Shown here in pieces: positions 1-5,054 of a stretch of DNA of 7,053 nt. Under the pieces are notes generated by a model. That model worked only from the letters and a program-made list of their open reading frames with translations, was not told the origin of the DNA and ran no database searches. The position numbers were made by a program, and so were the translations under genes. Each line of letters starts with the position of its first letter. Position 1 is the first letter of the stretch. This DNA is from Clostridia bacterium (lineage in GTDB: Bacteria; Bacillota; Clostridia; Oscillospirales; CAG-272): contig JAGDBW010000025.1 of assembly GCA_017958845.1 (NCBI GenBank), positions 1 to 7,053 on the forward strand, read 5' to 3'.

Positions 1-1867
1 CGACGATACCGCCGACGTTGGAGTTGTTGTTGGTCATGGTCAGGGCGGCGTTGTTCTCGCAGTTCTTGATGTAGGCCTGGGCGATGGTGCCGGTCTGCGA
101 ATACTGGGCGATGATGCCGCCGACGCGGGCGTTGCCGGAGGTGGTGGCGGACTTGATGGCGCCGGAGACGGTGCAGTATTCGACGGTGATGTTGCCCGTC
201 GCTTCGGCGGCGATACCGCCGCAGTAGTAGGCGGCGATGTCACAGTCGACGATATCCACGTGGGAGATCAGCGCGCCGTCGAGCAGTTTGTTGGCCAGGG
301 CGCCGCACTTGTCGGACGTGGTGGTCTTGGCAAACGCGGTCTCTTTGACTTTCAGGTTCTTGACGGTGCCGGCGATCTCGGTGAAGAGCGCGGAGGTCGC
401 GCCCGTCACAAAGTGATCGTGGCCGTCGAGGATGACGCCGGCCGGCAGGGCGATGGGCGTCCATTCGACCAGGTCGATGTTCTTGATGATCGTGTAGGTG
501 CCGGCCTCGGAGATGGCGGCGAGATCGGCCTGGGTGCGGATGGGCGTGCCTTCCCACGTCAGGTCTTCGGGGTTGGGATCGACTTCGTAGAAGGGCACGA
601 AGATCGTGTCGGCCGTGATGATGAGCGCGTTGACGTCCTCGACGGTGAGCAGCGCGTCGTCACCGCCCTGGATCTTCCAGCCGCGGAAGAAGAAGGCGTA
701 GACCTTCATCTGTTCGGCGGTGGGAGAGGCGGCGGCGCAGTCTTCGTCGACGGTCTGCACGGAGTATTCGGCGCCTTCTTTGTCAAGGAACTTGACGGTA
801 TAGTGGTAGATGTCGCGGTAGACGGCGTTGAAGGAAACGTCGCTCTTGACGACGTAGGCCAGAACGGCCGCGTTGTCCATGGTCTCGCCCTCACCGTTGA
901 GCTTCCAGCCGATGGCCTTCTGGCCGATGACGGCGGGCGCGGCGGGGATGGAGGCGACGGAGGTGCCCCAGTCGATCGTCAGGGCCTCGCCGATGGTCGC
1001 GCCGTCTTTGTCCTTGAAGGTGACGGTGTGGGTGTCGACGGTGTAGACGGCGGCAAAGAAACCGTCTGCTTTGATCAGCAGCGCCGCGATGGCGTCGGCG
1101 TCAAGCAGATCACCCTCGCCGTTGAGTTTCCAGCCGGCAAAGGTGTAGCCCTCCACAGCGGGAGCGGACGGGATCGAGCCGGCCGGGATCGAGGTACCCC
1201 AGTCGAGCACCAGGGCATCGCCGATGATCTCGCCGTCTTTGTCTCTGAAGGTGACGGCGTGGATGTCGATGGTGTAGGCGGCCGAGAAGAAGCTGTCGGC
1301 TTTGATCTCCAGCGCCGCGACGGCGTCGGCATCAAGCGCGTCGCCCTCGCCGTTGAGTTTCCAGCCGGCAAAGGTGTGGCCCTCGACGGCGGGCGCGGAC
1401 GGGATGGAGGCGGCGGGGACGGAGGCGCCCCAGTCGAGCGTCAGGGCCGTGCCGATGGCCTCGCCGTCTTTGTCGATAAAGGTGACGGTGTGGGTGTCGA
1501 TGGTGTAGGCGGCGGCGAAACGAAGGTCGCCGCTGACGGTCAGGGCCGCGACGGCCTCGGCGTCGAGCGCCTCGCCCTCTCCGTTGAGCTTCCAGCCGGC
1601 AAAGGTGTAGCCCTCGACGGCGGGCGCGGACGGGATGGAGGCGATCGCGGCGCTGTCGCCCTCTTGGACGGTCAGCGTCCCGATGGTCGCGCCGTCCTTG
1701 TCGGCAAAGACGAGCGAATAGGTAGCGACGGGAGGTTGGGTCGGGGTCTCTTGTGTCGTCGCGGCGGGTTCGGTCGCGGGCTCGGACGGTTTTTTCTTCT
1801 CGCAGGAGAAGAGGGACGCGAGCGCTACGACGAGTACCAGAAGCAACAACAAAAATTGCTTTTTCAT
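1..1867 (-). CDS. Lipoprotein with five InlB B-type repeats and a C-terminal GLUG/beta-helix region (3' end off the window)
   Basis: The frame is open for 622 residues from ATG at 1867 to the left edge, so the C-terminus is missing. AAGGAGG (1873-1879) sits 5 nt before the ATG. Residues 1-22 form a lipoprotein signal peptide (MKK, hydrophobic core, LFSC with C22; Phe at -2 is atypical). Residues 23-48 are a charged, Thr/Pro-rich linker. Five repeats of about 76-77 residues follow, at roughly 50-122, 127-199, 204-276, 281-350 and 356-428. Each has a D-K-(D/E)-G turn (56, 132, 209, 286, 362) and ends in an A-x-Y-like strand; the first three also carry EG(Y/H)TFAGWKLNGEG. This matches the Listeria-Bacteroides/InlB B-repeat family. 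From about 440 the protein resembles a GLUG-type right-handed beta helix: WTPIALPAGVILDG (469-482), ALFTEIAGTVKNLKV (493-507), then CGGIAA (549), VGGII (582) and VGGIV (618). It is probably anchored outside the membrane. An adhesive or matrix role is inference; nothing enzymatic is visible. Confidence 0.9.
   Translation of the reverse strand, partial: MKKQFLLLLLVLVVALASLFSCEKKKPSEPATEPAATTQETPTQPPVATYSLVFADKDGATIGTLTVQEGDSAAIASIPSAPAVEGYTFAGWKLNGEGEALDAEAVAALTVSGDLRFAAAYTIDTHTVTFIDKDGEAIGTALTLDWGASVPAASIPSAPAVEGHTFAGWKLNGEGDALDADAVAALEIKADSFFSAAYTIDIHAVTFRDKDGEIIGDALVLDWGTSIPAGSIPSAPAVEGYTFAGWKLNGEGDLLDADAIAALLIKADGFFAAVYTVDTHTVTFKDKDGATIGEALTIDWGTSVASIPAAPAVIGQKAIGWKLNGEGETMDNAAVLAYVVKSDVSFNAVYRDIYHYTVKFLDKEGAEYSVQTVDEDCAAASPTAEQMKVYAFFFRGWKIQGGDDALLTVEDVNALIITADTIFVPFYEVDPNPEDLTWEGTPIRTQADLAAISEAGTYTIIKNIDLVEWTPIALPAGVILDGHDHFVTGATSALFTEIAGTVKNLKVKETAFAKTTTSDKCGALANKLLDGALISHVDIVDCDIAAYYCGGIAAEATGNITVEYCTVSGAIKSATTSGNARVGGIIAQYSQTGTIAQAYIKNCENNAALTMTNNNSNVGGIV
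584..1720 (-). repeat. Five tandem InlB-type repeat units, about 231 bp each
   Basis: This stretch encodes the five repeats of the large lipoprotein. The period is 228-231 bp (76-77 codons). The repeats are also alike at DNA level: positions 1113-1146 and 1344-1377 are identical over 34 bp, and 1575-1608 matches them with two differences. The two leftward (C-terminal) units are more diverged; the last has lost the TFAGWKLNGEG core and keeps only FFFRGWKIQGG. The pattern fits expansion by internal duplication, with the upstream three units most recent or kept similar by recombination. Confidence 0.85.
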
Positions 1868-1934
1868 GATTTCCTCCTTAGCATATAAATATTTTCTGTT
1901 CTTTCGAGTCTTTTAGGATTTGTGCTATATAGAT

Positions 1935-1963
1935 ATTTTATTATAAAGGATTTGCTTTTTCAA
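1935..1963 (-). promoter_or_regulatory. Sigma-A type promoter for the large lipoprotein
   Basis: Read on the minus strand, TTGAAA (1963-1958) is separated by exactly 17 bp from TAAAAT (1940-1935). Each hexamer matches the consensus at five of six bases. The expected start is near 1928, giving a leader of about 60 nt before the ATG at 1867. The surrounding 1880-1980 region is markedly AT-rich against a very GC-rich background. The nearby TATAAT-like string at 1942-1947 has no suitably spaced -35 element. Confidence 0.65.
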
Positions 1964-1965
1964 TG

Positions 1966-1996
1966 TGCGGTTTTGACAAATCGGCAATGCGGTTTT
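1966..1996. repeat. Pair of 9-bp direct repeats just upstream of the lipoprotein promoter
   Basis: TGCGGTTTT occurs at 1966-1974 and again at 1988-1996 on the plus strand (AAAACCGCA on the minus strand). The copies are 22 bp apart, about two helical turns, on the same face of the DNA. CAAT precedes the first copy and CAA the second. The inner copy lies 2 bp upstream of the predicted -35 element, where an activator such as a response regulator would bind. The repeat is seen directly; its role as a binding site is inference. Confidence 0.35.
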
Positions 1997-2255
1997 TGTG
2001 CAATGTCCTTCCCGGAGCGGGGAGAGCATCAGCGCGGCGAGCGGGGGCGGACGGCCCGCCGTCTGCGGGCGGATGAAAAAAGGATGAAAAAAAGAGAACG
2101 GCGGCAGAGCCGCGCCGAAAAGGCGCGGCCGGGCGAGAACGGCGCTGGCCGCAAGCGGGCGAAAAGCCGCCCCGGAAAGCGGAAAAAGCCGGACAACGAG
2201 GGGCGGCGGGCGGGTGTGGCAGGCAAAAATAAAAAGGCGCGGCCGTCCGGCCATC
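1997..2255. other. Non-coding GC-rich spacer with several hairpins
   Basis: I see no credible gene here. The open frames crossing it are low-complexity Arg/Pro/Ala-rich readings. Visible structure includes an inverted repeat at 2047-2066 (9-bp arms, one G-T mismatch, 2-bp centre) and a perfect 8-bp stem at 2109-2116/2122-2129 with loop GAAAA. A 5-bp stem at 2101-2105/2109-2113 competes with the latter. A short GGCC stem (2241-2252) lies beside A/T tracts. Between 2073 and 2096 the run GGATGAAAAAA is repeated. On the plus strand the spacer is purine-rich. On the minus strand a T-run (2097-2091) follows the competing stem by 7 nt, so weak back-up termination is possible. Confidence 0.45.
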
Positions 2256-2291
2256 AAAAAGAGCTCCGTCGCGAGGCGGAGTTCTTTTTTT
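2256..2291 (-). terminator. Rho-independent terminator, probably bidirectional
   Basis: An 8-bp stem (GAGCTCCG at 2261-2268 with CGGAGTTC at 2277-2284, one G-U pair) has an 8-nt loop and is flanked by five A's on the left and seven T's on the right. Read on the minus strand the stem is followed by TTTTT, which would end the transcript of the 425-aa lipoprotein about 120 nt past its stop. Read on the plus strand the T-run is longer (TTTTTTT), so it could also stop rightward transcription, although no plus-strand gene is seen upstream. Confidence 0.8.
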
Positions 2292-2410
2292 GTTTGATCC
2301 TGTTTTGTTTGATCTTGTCGGCGCGCGTCGGCCGCGGACGGACGAACGGCCGGTCAGGCGGTCGGGGACGCGGGCGGAGGGGGTCGGGAGCGCCAAAGGC
2401 GCGAGGGTCG

Positions 2411-3688
2411 TCAGCGCTTGCGGTTGTACAGGACGACGGAGCAGTTGATGCCCATCCAGCCGCCGTCGCCCCACTGGATGCCGGTGGTCTCGACGACGAC
2501 GAGCCGGATCGTGTGCGTGCCGGAGGGGACGCAGCAGAGCCGCGTGTTGGCGCCGTAGCCGGGGCCGAGAGTAAAGCGGTTGACCTCCTCGCCGTCCACC
2601 AGCACGGCAAAGGTCATGGTGCCGTCGGTGATGCCTTCGTTGGCGCTGAGCCACGCGATGATCTCGCCCGCGCAGTTGGCGGAAAACTGGGTATACTCAT
2701 CGACCGCGGTAAACACCAGCGCGTAGGAGCGGATGTTGTAGACGTTGGTGGTATAGCCCGTGCGGCTGTCGGCTTTCATGGAGATGCTGGTGGAGGTGTA
2801 AGCGGAGCTGCTCAACTTGGTCAGGGTGACGGTGGTGTCGCCCCGGATGTACTCGGTCGCGCCGGCCACCGTGGGGGCATAAAAGTAGCCGCTGCCCGCG
2901 TTCGGGATCGTGGCGTTCTGCCCTTCTTTGACGGAGGCGGTGCCGATGGTGTTCCCGCTCGTGTCGAGGAAGGTGACGGTGTAGGTGGGGATGATGCGCG
3001 TATAGACCGTAACGAACGACCCCGAGGACGTGATGGGCAGGCGCGAGAGCATGTAGCTGTTGTAAACGCTGCCGCCCCATTGCCAGCCGGTAAAGGTGTA
3101 GCCCTCCCGCGCCGGCGCGTCGGGTACGGAGGAGAGCCGGTCGCCGTGGAGCACGGTCTGGTTGGGCGCGACGCGCTCGCCGTCCTCATCGCGGAACTGC
3201 ACGGTATAGGCGATACGTTCGTAGGCGGAGGTGAAGGTCTCGTCCGCCTCGGGGCGGAAAGCGATCATCTCCTCATAGGCGTACGTCTGCCCGTCGGCGG
3301 CGCGCTGCCATCCGACAAACCGGTAGCCGGCGGAGGCGGCGGGCGCGTCGGGCACCGTCAGCGGGTCGCCCGCGCGCAGATATTCGCGTGCGAGGACGGT
3401 CCCTTCGGTGGTCTGATAGGTGACCGTCAGATCGTAGACGAGTTCTGTCTCCGGCTCGGTCGGCTGAGCGGAAGCGGGGTCGGTGGGCGTGTCCGTGACG
3501 GGATCGGTCGGCGCGTCCGTGGCGGGGTCGGTGGGCGCGTCCGTGGCGGGCGCGGCGGTGACGTCGCCGCCGGCGGTCGACGGGGGCGTGTCGCCTCCCC
3601 GGTCACAGCCGGCCAGGCACAGGAGCATGGCCAGCAGCAGAAGCAGGGCGATGAGTGTGCGGGCGCGGAAAGTCGGAGTTGTTTTCAT
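2411..3688 (-). CDS. Lipoprotein with InlB-type repeats and a unique C-terminal beta-rich domain
   Basis: A complete 425-residue protein. It begins with ATG at 3688, 7 nt after an AGAGGA site (3696-3701). Residues 1-28 are a clear lipoprotein signal: FRAR, a hydrophobic stretch, then the canonical lipobox LAGC with C28. Residues 29-83 are a Thr/Pro/Asp/Ala linker containing three ATDAPTDP-like units (48-71). Two full InlB B-type repeats follow (85-156 with YRFVGW; 161-230 with YTVQFRDEDG and EGYTFTGW). A third (236-280) starts as YTVTFLDTSG but lacks the GW half. The remaining 140 residues are a distinct Ser/Thr- and aromatic-rich domain with features such as FAVLVDGEEVNRFTLG, THTIRLVVVETTG and a final WGDGGWMGINC. 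That layout resembles galactose-binding-like (NPCBM-type) beta sandwiches, but the assignment is only suggestive. It is likely surface-anchored. It lies 54 bp after the kinase stop with no terminator between them, so they may be cotranscribed. Confidence 0.9.
   Translation of the reverse strand: MKTTPTFRARTLIALLLLLAMLLCLAGCDRGGDTPPSTAGGDVTAAPATDAPTDPATDAPTDPVTDTPTDPASAQPTEPETELVYDLTVTYQTTEGTVLAREYLRAGDPLTVPDAPAASAGYRFVGWQRAADGQTYAYEEMIAFRPEADETFTSAYERIAYTVQFRDEDGERVAPNQTVLHGDRLSSVPDAPAREGYTFTGWQWGGSVYNSYMLSRLPITSSGSFVTVYTRIIPTYTVTFLDTSGNTIGTASVKEGQNATIPNAGSGYFYAPTVAGATEYIRGDTTVTLTKLSSSAYTSTSISMKADSRTGYTTNVYNIRSYALVFTAVDEYTQFSANCAGEIIAWLSANEGITDGTMTFAVLVDGEEVNRFTLGPGYGANTRLCCVPSGTHTIRLVVVETTGIQWGDGGWMGINCSVVLYNRKR
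3477..3548 (-). repeat. Three 24-bp tandem repeats encoding ATDAPTDP-like linker units
   Basis: Three units of 24 bp lie head to tail at 3477-3500, 3501-3524 and 3525-3548. They differ at only a few bases and encode ATDAPTDP, ATDAPTDP and VTDTPTDP in frame in the linker after the lipobox. Such short in-frame repeats can change copy number by slippage and would alter the length of the stalk between the membrane anchor and the repeat domain. Confidence 0.85.
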
Positions 3689-3743
3689 CGGTTGTTCCTC
3701 TCAAACGGAAAAGGTAGCCGCGTCGGGGCGGCGGGAGGGAGCG

Positions 3744-4766
3744 TCAGCGCTGGACGCGGCCGGTGCCGGAGCCGCCGGCGAGGGCCTTGACTTCCTCGAC
3801 GGTGACGAAGTTGAAGTCGCCCTGGATGCTGTGCTTGAGGCACGAGGCCGCCACGGCGAACTCGATGGCGTCGCGGGTGGTGTAGCCGGAGAGCAGCGCG
3901 TAGATGAGACCGCCGCCGAAGGAGTCGCCGCCGCCCACGCGGTCGACGATGTGCATGTGGTAGGAGCGGGAGAAGCAGTATTCTTTTCCGTCATAGAGCA
4001 GGCCGGCCCAGTCGTTGTCGTTGGCGGACTGGGAGGAGCGCAGGGTGATGGCGACGTGGCTGAACCCGAAACGGTCGGCCAGCTGTTTGGCGACCGACTT
4101 GTATCCTTCGTGGTTGAGCTTGCCCGATTCGATATCGGTGCCCTCGGCCGAGATGCCGAACACGTCCTTGGCGTCCTCCTCGTTGGAGATGCAGACGTCG
4201 ACGTACTCGACCAGTCTGGTCATGGCGGCGCGGGCTTCTTCTCTGGACCAGAGTTTTTTGCGGTAGTTGAGGTCGCAGGAGACGGTCAGGCCGCGGGCTT
4301 TGGCCGCTTTGCAGGCGTCGAGGCAGATCCCGGCGACGGTGGGACTCAGCGCCGGGGTGATGCCGGTAAAGTGGAACCAGTCGGCGCCCTCGAAGATCGC
4401 GTCCCAGTCAAAGTCGGAGGGCGAGGCCTCGGCGATGGCCGAGTGGGCGCGGTCGTAGATGACCTTGGAGGGGCGCTGGGAGGCGCCTTTTTCACAATAG
4501 TAGATGCCGACGCGCTCTCCCCCGCGCACGATGCGGGAGGTGTCGACGCCGTAGCGGCGCAGCTGGTTGACGACCAGCTGACCGATCTCGTGCTTTGGCA
4601 ATTTGGTCACGTAGACGCTCGTGAGCCCATAGTTGGCCAGCGACACGCTGACGTTGGCCTCTCCGCCGCCGGGCAGGGCCTCCAGGCGGTCGGTCTGCAC
4701 GAAGCGGAGATATCCGTCGGGCGCGAGACGGAGCATGATCTCACCGAAAGTGACGACTTTTTTCAT
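3744..4766 (-). CDS. kdgK: PfkB-family sugar kinase, probably 2-dehydro-3-deoxygluconokinase (KDG kinase)
   Basis: A complete 340-residue cytoplasmic kinase of the PfkB/ribokinase fold. If the KdgK call is right, it uses ATP to convert 2-keto-3-deoxygluconate to KDPG, a late step in hexuronate or pectin-derived sugar use. Visible motifs: start VVTFGEIMLRL (4-14), substrate-lid region GGGEANVSVSLANYG (33-47), DLNYRKKLW (165-173), SNEED (194-198), and the C-terminal signature DRVGGGDSF (275-283). Within this, GGGD replaces the more common GAGD, and D281 is the expected catalytic base. Length and the ending SGTGRVQR fit clostridial KdgK-like proteins as I recall them. The ATG at 4766 follows AAAGGA (4774-4779) by 7 nt. 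No KDPG aldolase or uronate gene lies next to it in this window, so substrate specificity rests on sequence resemblance alone. Another sugar-acid kinase or a fructokinase-like activity is possible. Confidence 0.9.
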   Translation of the reverse strand: MKKVVTFGEIMLRLAPDGYLRFVQTDRLEALPGGGEANVSVSLANYGLTSVYVTKLPKHEIGQLVVNQLRRYGVDTSRIVRGGERVGIYYCEKGASQRPSKVIYDRAHSAIAEASPSDFDWDAIFEGADWFHFTGITPALSPTVAGICLDACKAAKARGLTVSCDLNYRKKLWSREEARAAMTRLVEYVDVCISNEEDAKDVFGISAEGTDIESGKLNHEGYKSVAKQLADRFGFSHVAITLRSSQSANDNDWAGLLYDGKEYCFSRSYHMHIVDRVGGGDSFGGGLIYALLSGYTTRDAIEFAVAASCLKHSIQGDFNFVTVEEVKALAGGSGTGRVQR

Positions 4767-4914
4767 GATTTGTTCCTTTCATGTATGGCAAGTTTAAAAA
4801 AACGGAGGGGGTTGGGGGTCTTTTGGCGGTTTTTGGCGGTGGGGCGCGGAGGACGGGCCGGCCGACGCCGCGGGGACGGCCGGGGCCGGTCTGCCGGGGT
4901 ATGCGCGGCTTTTC
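4767..4914 (-). other. Long GC-rich 5' leader of the kinase gene
   Basis: From the predicted start near 4914 the kinase transcript would carry about 148 nt of leader. The promoter-proximal part can form GC stems, for example CCGGCCG (4858-4864) with CGGCCGG (4877-4883). The distal part (about 4855 to 4803) is very C-rich and G-poor in the RNA and includes an exact 10-bp tandem repeat (4821-4830 and 4831-4840). It ends in seven U's (4802-4796), with no G-rich partner for an intrinsic hairpin. On the plus strand the same stretch has G-runs at 4807-4811, 4814-4818 and 4841-4844. I do not recognise a known riboswitch. Confidence 0.45.
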
Positions 4915-4920
4915 GTTTCT

Positions 4921-4949
4921 ATTATAGCGGGTGACGGCGGTAAAGTAAA
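4921..4949 (-). promoter_or_regulatory. Sigma-A type promoter for the kinase (and perhaps the downstream lipoprotein)
   Basis: On the minus strand a perfect TATAAT (4926-4921) lies 17 bp downstream of TTTACT (4949-4944), which matches the -35 consensus at four of six positions. The predicted start is near 4914. It faces away from the FAD gene promoter. Confidence 0.65.
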
Positions 4950-4966
4950 GTAGCAATCAAAAATCA

Positions 4967-4995
4967 TTGTATTTTGCCGGGATGTATGCTATACT
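4967..4995 (+). promoter_or_regulatory. Extended -10 promoter for the FAD gene
   Basis: TGCTATACT (4987-4995) is an extended -10 element: TATACT preceded by TG and one base. TTGTAT (4967-4972) sits 17 bp upstream as a weak -35 element, as expected when an extended -10 is present. The start would fall near 5002, leaving a leader of about 50 nt before the ATG at 5055. Confidence 0.65.
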
Positions 4996-5054
4996 CAAAG
5001 TGTATCCGCTTTGACTGTATCTGTCTTTATCGTTTGACCTGTCAGGAGAAGAAC

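Noticed and set aside
260..1888. Plus-strand open frame of about 540 codons opposite the large lipoprotein
   Set aside because: Its product is a Gly/Asp/Val-rich low-complexity mirror of the repeats. The minus strand has the ribosome site, lipobox and recognisable domains, and the long frame follows from high GC and repetitive codons.
1973..1978. Perfect TTGACA on the plus strand
   Set aside because: No -10-like hexamer lies 16-18 bp downstream (the sequence there is TTGTGC), so I do not call a plus-strand promoter.
1925..2257. Small minus-strand frame (about 110 codons) in the gap
   Set aside because: Pro/Arg/Leu-rich reading of hairpin DNA, crossing the promoter of the next gene; no ribosome site or domain.
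1922..3790. Plus-strand open frame of about 620 codons spanning the gap and the 425-aa lipoprotein
   Set aside because: It runs through the terminator and hairpins, its product is Arg/Gly-rich without domains, and it lies antisense to a well supported gene.
4796..4802. Seven-T run in the kinase leader as an intrinsic terminator
   Set aside because: The preceding RNA is C-rich with almost no G, so no stem can form directly before the T-run.
4955..4970. CAAT/ATTG dyad between the divergent promoters
   Set aside because: Only four base pairs per arm in an AT-rich stretch; expected by chance.
4974..5054. Upstream TTG start adding 27 residues to the FAD protein
   Set aside because: It would begin inside the promoter, has no ribosome site, and the extra residues do not belong to the Rossmann fold.
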